From an uncultured Clostridia bacterium (GTDB taxonomy: Bacteria; Bacillota; Clostridia; Oscillospirales; QAKW01): a DNA stretch of 64,000 nucleotides. Location of the stretch: assembly GCA_944385895.1 (NCBI GenBank), contig CALWYZ010000001.1, forward strand, positions 104,879 to 168,878. The letters are read 5' to 3'. Each line of letters opens with the position of its first letter. The stretch's first letter is position 1. Positions 17,515 to 26,348 of the stretch are shown in pieces. Both the position numbers and the translations under genes were made by a program. The notes beneath the pieces are model-generated. The model was not told the origin of the DNA. It saw only the letters and a program-made list of their open reading frames with translations, and made no database searches.

Positions 17515-18678
17515 ATGGATAATAAGTATCTCGGACTTACCCCGCCCATGGGATGGAACTCATGGAACACCTTTACGGAAGATATCAATGAAGAAGTTGT
17601 AAAAAAGTCAGCTAACGCAATGATTGAAAGCGGTTTACATGACGCTGGTTACGAATATGTTGTAATCGATGACTGCTGGAGTCTGAAAGAGCGTGACAAA
17701 GACGGAAGATTACAGGAAGACCCTGAAAAATTTCCTTCAGGTATGAAAGCGCTTGCCGACTACATACATTCAAAAGGCCTTAAATTCGGTATGTATTCAT
17801 GCAACGGTCCGCTTACATGCGCATGTTATCCCGGCTCCTTTGATCATGAATTCACTGATGCTGAAACTTTTGCAGAGTGGGGTGTGGATTTCCTTAAGTA
17901 TGATAATTGTTTTAAGCCAAAAATTGATGGTAATATTCTTTACAGACGCATGGCAATGGCTCTAAGAAATTGCGGCCGTGATATTCTGTTTTCGGCATGC
18001 AACTGGGGCGCTGAAAATGTTGAAACATGGATACGTTCTACCGGTGCACAGATGTACAGATCAACAGTAGATATACGCGATTCATGGCAGTCTATAAAGC
18101 AGCTGGCACTTTCTCAAATAAGTAAAATTTCTTACAGTGGCTCATATTGCTTTAATGATATCGATATGCTTGTTGTAGGTATGTATGGAAAAAGTACTAA
18201 TCAGTTTATAGCAAATTCTGAGATTTCAAAATGCACTGATATTGATTACAGAACTCATTTTGCATTTTGGTGCATGATGAATTCACCTCTTATGATAGGC
18301 TGCGATATACGCAGTATGAACGAGGCAACTAAAAAAACACTTACAAACCGCGATCTTATAGCAATAAATCAGGATATTGAGGGTAGATCCCCTTATTACA
18401 TCGGGTCTTCTCCTGAAGCTCCCAGAGAGTACTTCTGGATGATAAAAATGCTTTCAAACGGTGATATAGCTTTGGGCGCATTTAACTTTTCCGATAAAGA
18501 TCGTACTCTTTCTCTTCAGCTTTTTGATATCGGCCTGCCTGTAACAACAGGCAAGTGCCTGCGCGCTTATGACTGCGTAAATCAGTGTGATGCCGGTGTA
18601 TTTTCAGAGATCATTGTTGATAAGATAAAAGCGCATGACTGTAAAATTTTCCGTTGCAAGATCCAAGATTTGAAATAA
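17515..18678 (+). CDS. Alpha-galactosidase (GH27), cytosolic
   Basis: A retaining alpha-galactosidase of 387 residues with the (beta/alpha)8 barrel and the C-terminal beta domain. GWNSWNTF (13-20), the nucleophile Asp130 in FLKYDNC and the acid/base Asp187 in RSTVDIRDSW match GH27. No signal peptide is present, so it would act on imported melibiose- or raffinose-type oligosaccharides. No transporter or sugar regulator adjoins it. The stop codon shares its last base with the ATG of the next small gene (TAATG), implying coupling. An alpha-N-acetylgalactosaminidase is possible but less likely. Confidence 0.92.
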   Translation: MDNKYLGLTPPMGWNSWNTFTEDINEEVVKKSANAMIESGLHDAGYEYVVIDDCWSLKERDKDGRLQEDPEKFPSGMKALADYIHSKGLKFGMYSCNGPLTCACYPGSFDHEFTDAETFAEWGVDFLKYDNCFKPKIDGNILYRRMAMALRNCGRDILFSACNWGAENVETWIRSTGAQMYRSTVDIRDSWQSIKQLALSQISKISYSGSYCFNDIDMLVVGMYGKSTNQFIANSEISKCTDIDYRTHFAFWCMMNSPLMIGCDIRSMNEATKKTLTNRDLIAINQDIEGRSPYYIGSSPEAPREYFWMIKMLSNGDIALGAFNFSDKDRTLSLQLFDIGLPVTTGKCLRAYDCVNQCDAGVFSEIIVDKIKAHDCKIFRCKIQDLK

Positions 18679-18878
18679 TGGCAAACGAAAGTACATGCTT
18701 TAAATGCGGCAAAAGTCTTGAGTCAGACGCTATACCAATATATAAAAAACTTATAAACCGCGGGGCGGAGGAATATATGTGTATAGACTGTCTTGCAGAG
18801 TATATCCAAATGCCCAGAAGCGCTATTGAACAGCTTATTGATTTTTATACCCAAAGCGGCACATGCGCATTGTTTTAA
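18678..18878 (+). CDS. Small zinc-ribbon protein, conserved hypothetical
   Basis: The product is 66 residues. Two CxxC knuckles (Cys7-x2-Cys10 and Cys35-x2-Cys38) flank a conserved-looking KKLINRGAEEYMC core, and the protein ends in an amphipathic helix and CALF. This pattern predicts one Zn2+ site and a compact fold. I have an impression of similar short proteins in Clostridia, but no function is known to me. It starts within the stop codon of the GH27 gene and is followed directly by a terminator, so it is translated with the galactosidase. An earlier in-frame start at 18654 would overlap GH27 more and is less likely. Confidence 0.7.
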   Translation: MANESTCFKCGKSLESDAIPIYKKLINRGAEEYMCIDCLAEYIQMPRSAIEQLIDFYTQSGTCALF

Positions 18879-18883
18879 TTATG

Positions 18884-18920
18884 AAGACACGAAGATTTTG
18901 TTTTTCGTGTCTTTTTTTAT
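18884..18920 (+). terminator. Terminator after the GH27 / zinc-ribbon pair
   Basis: AAGACACGAA pairs with TTCGTGTCTT across a 10-base loop, followed by a T-run. Confidence 0.88.
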
Positions 18921-19138
18921 TGTGAAAATAGACAAATCAATTATATAAAAATATACATTCTAACCAAATTCTATATATTTTTCCAAAAACGCAACATTTT
19001 TGAATTTACAATACAATTATAAGTAAAGAAGGATATTATATCATATCCGAATAAAATCTGCAGTTAAAAGGTAACGTTCTTTATTGCTTTTGAACGAAAT
19101 ATTAATGAGATTTAGTGTATTGAAATGAGGTGGGGCAC

Positions 19139-20050
19139 ATGAAAAAATACAGAGCAATAGTTATTTTGCTGATTGTTTTGGTCATATCCGTTGTCGGATG
19201 CATGGCGGTGGTTGCTGACATCAATGATATCGACATCAGCGCCGCAAAAAACGGCAAGCGGCTTTTTGCCGCAAGGACAAAAACATTGGTATTGCCCGGT
19301 TATAATGATAATTTAGAAGATAAGGATTTTTTCACAAGAGAAATCGTTGACGGCAAAGCGACCGCGTCGGGCGGAAAAAGCATATCTCCAAACGGCACCG
19401 AGCTGAAATATTCGCATTCTGAAGCAAGAAACGGCAAATACAGCTATGATGTGTATTACGATGTAAATCCTGACAAAAACGAAAACTGGAAACTCAATGA
19501 ATATAAGTATGACTTGTCAGGTAATTTGATATTGTTTAATATTTACCCTCTTGTCAGGGATGTAAACATACAAAATGCAAGCGATTTGCTTACAGAGCAG
19601 CAAGCCCTGGAACTTGCGCAGAAATATGTATATTTGCTGTTCGGGGATGAAATGGGGGATTATGTGACAGAGTGGTCTTCTGCTCATTTGGATCAGCATT
19701 ATTATTCGTTCGGGTTTGCCAAAAAGTACGGCTATGCTGTGGGGGAGCGCTGTTTTATCGATATTTGTACAAACGGTTTGCTGTTTGCCGCACAGCGTAC
19801 GGATTACAACAAGTATAAAGACTTTGATACGGATATGCTTTCAAATATACCTGAGCAGCAGCTTTTGGACGATATAGACGAATATGTAAAATATCTGTAT
19901 CCTGATAATCTTGTCGACTATGATGTCGACTCTGTTAATTTGAAGAAAAACGGTGATAAATATTATCTTTTGGCGTTAGTGAATATACATTACGATAATA
20001 ACGGCGATGTACTTTATGACGGGCAGGAGTATTACTATGAGCTGGGTTAA
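19139..20050 (+). CDS. Protein A1: membrane-anchored unknown, PepSY/YcdB-like ectodomain (tentative)
   Basis: A 303-residue protein with a single N-terminal hydrophobic segment (about 5-26, ending VVGCMA, a weak lipobox-like site) and a long extracytoplasmic part. The C-terminal half has alternating acidic beta and helical segments (ASDLL..EQALELAQKYVYLLFG; KKYGYAVGERCFIDICTNG) that remind me of PepSY or YcdB-type modules; this is an impression, not an assignment. It overlaps gene B1 by 14 bases. A paralogue (A2) lies 2.5 kb downstream with patches of near identity. The ATG at 19139 follows GAGGTGG; a GTG at 19130 overlaps that site. Function unknown. Confidence 0.72.
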   Translation: MKKYRAIVILLIVLVISVVGCMAVVADINDIDISAAKNGKRLFAARTKTLVLPGYNDNLEDKDFFTREIVDGKATASGGKSISPNGTELKYSHSEARNGKYSYDVYYDVNPDKNENWKLNEYKYDLSGNLILFNIYPLVRDVNIQNASDLLTEQQALELAQKYVYLLFGDEMGDYVTEWSSAHLDQHYYSFGFAKKYGYAVGERCFIDICTNGLLFAAQRTDYNKYKDFDTDMLSNIPEQQLLDDIDEYVKYLYPDNLVDYDVDSVNLKKNGDKYYLLALVNIHYDNNGDVLYDGQEYYYELG

Positions 20051-20594
20051 AAGCAAAAGGCTGTGGATAGTTGTTTTGGCAGTATTGATAGCTGCCGTAA
20101 ACATTGTGACGGCTGTGGTTTTTTTGCATTATACATTAAAGCCCGGAAAGTACGAAATATTCAAAACGCCCGACAGCATAGTGCTGCACTATCAAAAGAA
20201 AAGCCTTGAGCTCTATCCGGACGACAGCCGGTTCAATGAGATAGTGACGCTTAACAGAAAGCGCGCAGATGCAGTTGATATCTATAAAGAAGGAGCTTTC
20301 GGAAATGCTTATTTTGCTTATGACAACCCGGAGGACAATATCAACGATATAAACAATCTTAAGGATTTCTATATAGAATACAGATATGACGATGATGAAA
20401 AGTTCTCCGTTTATACGCAGACAGGCGGCAAAAAAAGCATTGAAAGCGACAGGGTGTATTATATTCTGACCGGCAGCTTTTGCAACGAAGTTTTTATACC
20501 TAAGGTAAAGCAAGATTGTGATTCGATTACGGTGGGCGGGCTTATTTCAAACGCCGAGCTTATAAAGCTTGTGTTCTCAATTATGAAGGATTAA
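20037..20594 (+). CDS. Protein B1: small membrane-anchored unknown
   Basis: The product is 185 residues from ATG 20037 (CAGGAG 8 bases before). A short basic start (MSWVKSKR), one transmembrane helix (about 9-33) and a soluble outer domain of about 150 residues make up the protein. The outer domain has PDSIVLHYQKKSLELYPDD, a charged middle and a VGGLISNAELIKLV end. No family was recognised. It overlaps A1 by 14 bases, and the same A-B overlap is preserved in the second copy, so A and B very likely work together at the cell surface. A 305-base stretch matches B2 with one mismatch. Confidence 0.72.
   Translation: MSWVKSKRLWIVVLAVLIAAVNIVTAVVFLHYTLKPGKYEIFKTPDSIVLHYQKKSLELYPDDSRFNEIVTLNRKRADAVDIYKEGAFGNAYFAYDNPEDNINDINNLKDFYIEYRYDDDEKFSVYTQTGGKKSIESDRVYYILTGSFCNEVFIPKVKQDCDSITVGGLISNAELIKLVFSIMKD
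20148..20452 (+). repeat. Long near-identical repeat, copy 1 (in B1)
   Basis: These 305 bases match 22643-22947 with only one difference that I find (A at 20395, T at 22890). Flanking parts of the two B genes are clearly diverged, so identity is patchy, as after gene conversion. The offset to copy 2 is 2495 bases. Confidence 0.9.
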
Positions 20595-20617
20595 GCTTTC
20601 CGGTATTTTTAGAATAG

Positions 20618-21625
20618 TGGAAATATTACAAATATATATTTATTTTTATTAAAATATATGGTAAAATTAAATCAGAAAGTAATAATATAATAGATACAGC
20701 TGATACAACATATGATGATTATGATAATTTCGGGACGATCAGTAGCACTTCAGATGTTGACTGGTGGAAATATACCGCTACATATACCGGTTTTGCAAAT
20801 ATTTGGCTTGGTAACATTCCATCCGGATGCAATTATGATTTGTACGTTTATTCAAGTGATGGAACTTATCTTGGATGTTCAGCTAAACCTTCTGGTACTC
20901 AGGAAATGGTGCGCTGCAGAGTAATATCGGGAAATACGTATTATGCCAAGGTGATAAGTTCAGTGGGATATTCAGGCTCACAGTACAAGTTCAGGATAAA
21001 AAATAATACATTAGGCTATGCCAGATTATTTTTATATAAAGACAATACGAAAGTTGATTCGACTGGTATCGGAATAAATAGCATGTCATATATATGGGGC
21101 ATGGGATACGACGGACAATATTATACAAATAATCTTGCGCAGCCGGTTTATGATACATTTCCATCAAGTCGCATCTTTTTGATTTCCAATCATGCAGACC
21201 CCGAAAAATTCATGTGCGATGATTCTCCTACAAATGTGACTTATCTATATGCACAGACTCAAATTGGAATGACAAACGCTGATAGGTCTATAGGGTCATA
21301 TGCCGACGGAGCTTTAAGCGAAGTAAGACTTGCAATATTTTTAGGATGCAGTACTGGTGACAAAATTGAAGCTCAGAAAAACCTTGTTGATATGGCTTTA
21401 GAGAAGGGCGCCACCTGTGCGTTGGGCTGGGAGCAGAAAATAAAACAGCCGCATCTGATAGATTGGGCGACTGAGTTTTTTAAAAGCAGTTATTTGTCTC
21501 AGAAAAATATTGCAAATGCCGCAACAGCAGCAGATGATGCTGTTAGAAAAGAATGTGGTGACAGCTATCAAAATTTAAAGCAAAGATATTTTGGTAGCTG
21601 TTTTGCAAACGAAACTGTAATGTGA
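20618..21625 (+). pseudogene. 5'-truncated PPC + CHAT-like peptidase gene
   Basis: The frame is open from 20618 to the TGA at 21625 but has no ATG, GTG or TTG until a TTG at 20840 in mid-domain. An N-terminal part (DDYDNFG..SDVDWWKYTATYTG) looks like a PPC (pre-peptidase C-terminal) domain. The rest resembles a CHAT-type clan CD protease: a strand ending in His (FLISNHADP, codon at 21191), then LAIFLGCSTG with the candidate Cys (codon at 21347), then EKGATCALGW, matching the GARSVVASLW-like segment of CHAT domains. A secretion signal is missing, as expected for truncation. It may be a remnant, or it may be expressed from the TTG. It lies between B1 and A2. Confidence 0.65.
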
Positions 21626-21654
21626 ATTAAGTGTATTGAAATGAGGTGGGGCAC

Positions 21655-22545
21655 ATGAAAAAATACAGAATTGCAATGATATCGCTGCTGTTGGTGCTTG
21701 CATTGTCGATTGCGGGAGGTATCATCAGTTATGCTATACCGGAAAATGCGCATGAAAGCATCAGTGAAAGCAAAACTCGTCTGTTTGCAAAAAGGACAAG
21801 ACAGCTCGAGCTCTTTGGCGAAGGCAACAACTCGGCGGACGAACAATTTCACTTTGGAAAGATAATTGACAAGCCAAATGCAGCATCCGGCGGAGGAAGT
21901 ATAGCTGCACAGGGAACAAGTGTGGCTTATAAAAATACCGTAACGTATTATGATGATTATACGTTTGATATTTACACAGACGAAAATGGCAACGAATATA
22001 GCTATGATTTATCCGGAAACCTTGTCAGTTTTAAATTAGATAGTCTTACAAAAGATGTAAATACCATAAATGCCAGCGATCTGCTTTCTGAAGAGCAGGC
22101 GATAGAAAAGGCTGAAGAATATGCATATGCGCTGTACGGCAGTGAATTTAATAGTTATGAACATGAATGGACTGTTATGAATAGTGATATCCATACTTAC
22201 ACTTTTAGTTTTGCCAAAAAGTACGGCTATGCTGTAGGGGAGCGCTGTTTTATCGATATTTGTACAAACGGTTTGCTGTTTGGCTGCGATCTGGTAGATT
22301 ATCAAAAATTTGACGACTTTGATATCGGCATTATTGAGGACATACCGGAACAGCAGCTTTTGGACGATATAGACGAATATGTAAAATGTCTGTATCCTGA
22401 TAATCTTGTCGACTATGATGTCGACTCTGTCAATCTCAAAAAATTAGGAGATAAATATTATCTCAAAGCTGCAATAGATATAACTTACAGGTATAACGGC
22501 GATGTACTTTATGACGGACAGGAGTATTATTATGAGCTGGGTTAA
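21655..22545 (+). CDS. Protein A2: paralogue of A1
   Basis: This 296-residue protein has the A1 layout: a hydrophobic N-terminal segment (about 7-27, without a convincing lipobox) and an extracytoplasmic domain. The first half is diverged from A1, whereas 22210-22282 and 22351-22429 are almost identical to A1 at a constant 2495-base offset. The 40 bases around the start (21630-21669) are identical to 19114-19153, including the GAGGTGGGG binding site. It starts 30 bases after the stop of the CHAT-like gene, so those two genes look like one transcription unit. It overlaps B2 by 14 bases. Function unknown. Confidence 0.72.
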   Translation: MKKYRIAMISLLLVLALSIAGGIISYAIPENAHESISESKTRLFAKRTRQLELFGEGNNSADEQFHFGKIIDKPNAASGGGSIAAQGTSVAYKNTVTYYDDYTFDIYTDENGNEYSYDLSGNLVSFKLDSLTKDVNTINASDLLSEEQAIEKAEEYAYALYGSEFNSYEHEWTVMNSDIHTYTFSFAKKYGYAVGERCFIDICTNGLLFGCDLVDYQKFDDFDIGIIEDIPEQQLLDDIDEYVKCLYPDNLVDYDVDSVNLKKLGDKYYLKAAIDITYRYNGDVLYDGQEYYYELG

Positions 22546-23086
22546 AAGCAAAAAGCTGTGGATAGTTGTTTTGGCAGTATTGATAGCTGCCGTAAACATT
22601 GTGACGGTCATATATTCAGTGAATAAATTTTCAAAGCCCAGCAAGTACGAAATATTCAAAACGCCCGACAGCATAGTGCTGCACTATCAAAAGAAAAGCC
22701 TTGAGCTCTATCCGGACGACAGCCGGTTCAATGAGATAGTGACGCTTAACAGAAAGCGCGCAGATGCAGTTGATATCTATAAAGAAGGAGCTTTCGGAAA
22801 TGCTTATTTTGCTTATGACAACCCGGAGGACAATATCAACGATATAAACAATCTTAAGGATTTCTATATAGAATACAGATATGACGATGTTGAAAAGTTC
22901 TCCGTTTATACGCAGACAGGCGGCAAAAAAAGCATTGAAAGCGACAGAGTCTATTTTATACTCACCGGAGAATATGCAAACGAGGTATATATATCCAAAG
23001 CAAATAACATACCGGGTATAATTACGGTGGGCGGGCTTATTTCAAACGCCGAGCTTATAAAGCTTGTTTACGGAATGGCGGAGTAA
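22532..23086 (+). CDS. Protein B2: paralogue of B1
   Basis: A 184-residue protein with one N-terminal helix and an outer domain almost identical to B1 between residues about 38 and 138. Residues 30-37 and the segment after about 140 differ, while the final VGGLISNAELIKLV block is again shared. The start (22532) lies in the A2 3' end, with GGAG upstream. B2 is the last gene before the recA-side terminator. Confidence 0.72.
   Translation: MSWVKSKKLWIVVLAVLIAAVNIVTVIYSVNKFSKPSKYEIFKTPDSIVLHYQKKSLELYPDDSRFNEIVTLNRKRADAVDIYKEGAFGNAYFAYDNPEDNINDINNLKDFYIEYRYDDVEKFSVYTQTGGKKSIESDRVYFILTGEYANEVYISKANNIPGIITVGGLISNAELIKLVYGMAE
22643..22947 (+). repeat. Long near-identical repeat, copy 2 (in B2)
   Basis: This is the partner of 20148-20452, with one mismatch in 305 bases. 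Similar near-identical blocks at the same offset occur in A1/A2 (19715-19787 and 19856-19934 against 22210-22282 and 22351-22429). Confidence 0.9.
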
Positions 23087-23202
23087 ATGAGCGCAACTAC
23101 GATCTAAAACAGTGAAATGCGGCGCGCGGAACGCGCTGCGGCAAGGCTTTTGAATAATTGAATCATGCCCTGTAAGGCGCATGCTCTGCGGGCACGTAAA
23201 AT

Positions 23203-23238
23203 AAAGGAACGGAAAATCATTAGATTTTCCGTTCCTTT
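23203..23238. terminator. Terminator upstream of recA
   Basis: A 16-bp perfect stem (AAAGGAACGGAAAATC with its complement) closes a 4-base loop. It ends transcription coming from the A2-B2 genes and isolates recA. Confidence 0.9.
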
Positions 23239-23239
23239 A

Positions 23240-23268
23240 TTGACTTTGATATATTAAAATAATATAAT
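23240..23268 (+). promoter_or_regulatory. recA promoter
   Basis: TTGACT (23240-23245) and TATAAT (23263-23268) are 17 bases apart. I looked for a Gram-positive LexA box (CGAAC-N4-GTTCG type) between the terminator and the start codon and saw none. Confidence 0.75.
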
Positions 23269-23304
23269 TATTCTATATAACTATGTGTAGAGAGGAAATT
23301 GAAA

Positions 23305-24396
23305 ATGATAGATAAAAAGAAGGCGCTTGAAACGGCTCTGGCACAAATCGAAAAGCAGTACGGTCAGGGCGCGGTAATGAAGCTGGGTGACAATGCCAAA
23401 ATGAAGGTTGACGCAATACCCACAGGCTCTCTTGCACTTGACGCGGCGCTGGGGATCGGAGGCGTGCCCAAAGGTCGTATAGTCGAAATTTACGGTCCGG
23501 AGTCCTCCGGTAAGACGACAGTTGCACTGCATATAATAGCCGAGGCTCAGAAACTCGGCGGAGAGGTCGCGTTTATCGATGCGGAGCATGCGCTTGATCC
23601 TGTATATGCCGCGGCGCTGGGAGTAGATGTCGATAACGTGCTTGTGTCCCAGCCGGACACCGGTGAGCAGGCGCTTGAAATAACAGAGGCGCTTGTGCGT
23701 TCCAATGCAATAGATGTCGTAGTTGTCGACTCTGTGGCGGCGCTTGTCCCTAAGACCGAGATAGAGGGAGATATGGGCGCGTCTCATGTCGGACTTCAGG
23801 CAAGGCTGATGTCACAGGCTCTGAGAAAGCTTGCGGGTGTGATCGCCAAAAGCAACTGCGTAGCAATTTTCATTAACCAGCTCAGGGACAAGGTCGGAGT
23901 TATTTACGGCAACCCCGAGACAACAACAGGCGGCCGTGCGCTTAAGTTCTATGCCTCGGTAAGAATCGATATACGCAAGGGCGAGGCTATAAAAAACGGT
24001 ACGGAAATAATAGGCAACAACGTAAAATGCAAAATCGTCAAGAATAAGGTCGCACCGCCGTTTAAGGTGGCAAGCTTTGAGATACTTTACGGAGAGGGTA
24101 TATCCAGATACGGTGAGCTTGTAGACCTTGGCGTTCAGTTTGACATAATCAAAAAGAGCGGCACATGGTTTTCGTATAACGAAACGCGCATAGGTCAGGG
24201 CAAGGAAAACGCCAAGCAGTTTCTGCGTGATAACCCGGATATCGCCGACGAGGTCGAATCACGTATCCGTCAGAAGCTTTCAGCTAATGAGAAGGACGGC
24301 GGCTCAGCACCGTCGGCATCTGCAAAAACCGCTGTAAAAGCTGCCCCGGCTGCTGTCTCGGCAGATATCGATGTGAGCGCGGATGATTTTGAGTAA
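23305..24396 (+). CDS. recA: Recombinase A
   Basis: An ATP-dependent strand-exchange protein of 363 residues for homologous recombination and SOS induction. Walker A is GPESSGKTT (64-72). The core blocks [25 protein letters not shown] and the DNA-binding loop INQLRDKVG are all canonical. The tail is acidic and Ala-rich, ending in VSADDFE. The ATG at 23305 is used because AGAGGA lies 8 bases upstream; a TTG at 23299 is only 2 bases from it. recX overlaps its 3' end by 14 bases. Confidence 0.98.
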   Translation: MIDKKKALETALAQIEKQYGQGAVMKLGDNAKMKVDAIPTGSLALDAALGIGGVPKGRIVEIYGPESSGKTTVALHIIAEAQKLGGEVAFIDAEHALDPVYAAALGVDVDNVLVSQPDTGEQALEITEALVRSNAIDVVVVDSVAALVPKTEIEGDMGASHVGLQARLMSQALRKLAGVIAKSNCVAIFINQLRDKVGVIYGNPETTTGGRALKFYASVRIDIRKGEAIKNGTEIIGNNVKCKIVKNKVAPPFKVASFEILYGEGISRYGELVDLGVQFDIIKKSGTWFSYNETRIGQGKENAKQFLRDNPDIADEVESRIRQKLSANEKDGGSAPSASAKTAVKAAPAAVSADIDVSADDFE

Positions 24397-25021
24397 GATA
24401 ACAGCGCTTATACAGCCGCCTGATAAAAACGGAAGAGTAGATGTATATGCAGACGGTGAGTATCTTATGTCTATAAGCGAAGATGCTGCCTTGGAATCCG
24501 GGCTGCGAGTCGGCATGGAAATCGATGAGAAATCGCTCAAGGATATAGAACATTCGGTACAGCTTACTAAAGCAAAAAGCAAGGCCTATGATTACCTGAG
24601 CTACGGCGATATGAGTGAAAAAAAGCTTTTTGATAAGCTGACACGGTATGGATTTTCAAGGGAAATTGCGCTGGAGTGTGTTGAAGATATGCGTCAAAAC
24701 GGGTATATAGACAATACACGGTATGCAGCGGATTTGGCATACTCTCTTGCAAACGTCAGACTTTACGGTCCCCGCCGTATCATTCAGGAGCTTAGACTGC
24801 GCGGGATCGACAGTCAGACCGCACAGTATGCAGTTGAAAGTCTTGACACGGATTTCAAACAGAGTATAAAGGCGCTTGTGAGCGGCAGACTCAAGCGCGA
24901 TATGACGGACCCCAAAGAGGTAAAAAAACTTATCGCCGCTCTTATGAGAAACGGTTACGACTACGAGACGGTAAAGTCATCTCTTCGGGAAATTGCCGAT
25001 GAGGAGGAAATATATGAGTGA
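24383..25021 (+). CDS. recX: Regulatory protein RecX
   Basis: RecX proteins bind RecA filaments and limit their activity. The 212-residue product shows the tandem three-helix repeats of the family: [20 protein letters not shown], a [16 protein letters not shown] block, then [12 protein letters not shown]. It starts inside recA (14-base overlap) and overlaps rimO by 8 bases, so the three genes are translationally coupled. No separate ribosome binding site is obvious, consistent with coupling. Confidence 0.9.
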   Translation: MILSKITALIQPPDKNGRVDVYADGEYLMSISEDAALESGLRVGMEIDEKSLKDIEHSVQLTKAKSKAYDYLSYGDMSEKKLFDKLTRYGFSREIALECVEDMRQNGYIDNTRYAADLAYSLANVRLYGPRRIIQELRLRGIDSQTAQYAVESLDTDFKQSIKALVSGRLKRDMTDPKEVKKLIAALMRNGYDYETVKSSLREIADEEEIYE

Positions 25022-26348
25022 TAAAACAGCAGTCAGCTTTATTTCGCTGGGATGCGCCAAAAACCAGATCAATACCGAAATAATGATTGCCGCTGTAAGA
25101 AACGCAGGCTATGAAATAACGGGCGAGCCTGAAAAATCAAAGGTGTGCGTAATCAATACCTGCGGTTTTATCGAAGATGCCAAAAAAGAGGCACTGGAGA
25201 CTTTTTTTGAGGTTGCACAGCTGAAAAAGGAAAAGAAGCTTGAAAAAATAATTGTCTGCGGCTGTCTTGCGCAGCGTTATGAAACCGAAATATCAGACGA
25301 GCTGTATGAGGCTGACGGGTTTGTAGGCGTGGGCAGTTTTTCACGTATCGTTGAGGCAGTGAAAAAGGTGCTTGACGGAGAGCGGGTAATGTTTTTTGAC
25401 GATCTGTCAAATCTTCAGCTTGAGGGCGAGCGTTTTGTAATAAGTCCGCCGTTTTCGACATATCTTAAAATAGCTGACGGCTGTTCAAACAGATGCAGTT
25501 ATTGTGCTATCCCGATAATCCGCGGTGATTTTCATTCACGTCCTATTGAAAATATCGTTGCAGAGGCAAAGACGCTTGCTGAAAACGGTGCCAAGGAAAT
25601 TATAGTGGTCGCGCAGGATACTACAAATTATGGCATTGATATTTACGGCCGCCGTGCGCTGCCTGAACTTTTAAATAAACTCTGTGATGTCCCGGGCATA
25701 GAGTGGATAAGGATAATGTATTTGTATCCGGACAAAATAACGGATGAACTTATAGATGTAATCAAAAATCAAAACAAAATAGTCAAGTATATTGAAATGC
25801 CTATCCAGCATGCGTCCGGAGAAATTTTGCGTGCAATGAACAGACCGGGCGACAGTAAAACGCTTTTAGAGCTTGTAAATAGGCTGCGCCGCAATATCCC
25901 GGGGGTTGTTTTGCGTACAACGGTAATGGTAGGATTTCCCGGTGAAACTGAACAAAATTTTGAAGAGCTTTGTGTATTTTTAAAGAAGGCGCGGTTTGAT
26001 AAGCTGGGAGTATTTGAGTTTTCGCCTGAAATAGGGACACCGGCTTATGTTGCTCAAAATCAGATACCGGATGATATAAAAGCCGTACGTGCTGAGACAA
26101 TAGAGCTTTTACAGTCTGAAATAGTGCTTGAAAAACAGCTGAGTCTTATAGGTAAAACTTATACCGTTATGTGTGAGGGCTTTGACAGGTTTGCAGAGTA
26201 TTATTACGGAAGAAGCTATATGGAGGCTCCTGATATTGACGGGAAGATATTTTTCAAAAGCGACGATATTATTTGTTCAGGTGACATGTGCAGTGTGCGC
26301 ATTACAGAAAGTATGGATTTTGAATTAATTGGAGAGATAGTAAAGTGA
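25014..26348 (+). CDS. rimO: Ribosomal protein S12 methylthiotransferase RimO
   Basis: It adds a methylthio group to an aspartate of ribosomal protein S12 using two [4Fe-4S] clusters and SAM. The 444-residue protein has the UPF0004 domain with Cys14, Cys50 and Cys84 for the auxiliary cluster, the radical-SAM motif CSNRCSYC (Cys157, Cys161, Cys164) and a C-terminal TRAM domain. The SLGCAKNQINTE start and the DGCSNRCSYCAIP sequence favour RimO over MiaB. The ATG at 25014 follows GGAGG within the recX end. The gene overlaps pgsA by 4 bases. Confidence 0.93.
   Translation: MSDKTAVSFISLGCAKNQINTEIMIAAVRNAGYEITGEPEKSKVCVINTCGFIEDAKKEALETFFEVAQLKKEKKLEKIIVCGCLAQRYETEISDELYEADGFVGVGSFSRIVEAVKKVLDGERVMFFDDLSNLQLEGERFVISPPFSTYLKIADGCSNRCSYCAIPIIRGDFHSRPIENIVAEAKTLAENGAKEIIVVAQDTTNYGIDIYGRRALPELLNKLCDVPGIEWIRIMYLYPDKITDELIDVIKNQNKIVKYIEMPIQHASGEILRAMNRPGDSKTLLELVNRLRRNIPGVVLRTTVMVGFPGETEQNFEELCVFLKKARFDKLGVFEFSPEIGTPAYVAQNQIPDDIKAVRAETIELLQSEIVLEKQLSLIGKTYTVMCEGFDRFAEYYYGRSYMEAPDIDGKIFFKSDDIICSGDMCSVRITESMDFELIGEIVK

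Noticed and set aside
23097..23200. GC-rich patch after B2 as a small RNA or gene
   Set aside because: It contains GCGGCGCGCGGAACGCGC-like sequence but no frame, promoter or stable terminator of its own apart from the recA-side hairpin.
23239..23304. LexA box in front of recA
   Set aside because: No CGAAC-N4-GTTCG-like sequence is visible between the terminator and recA; the nearby GAAC/GTTC bases belong to the terminator stem.
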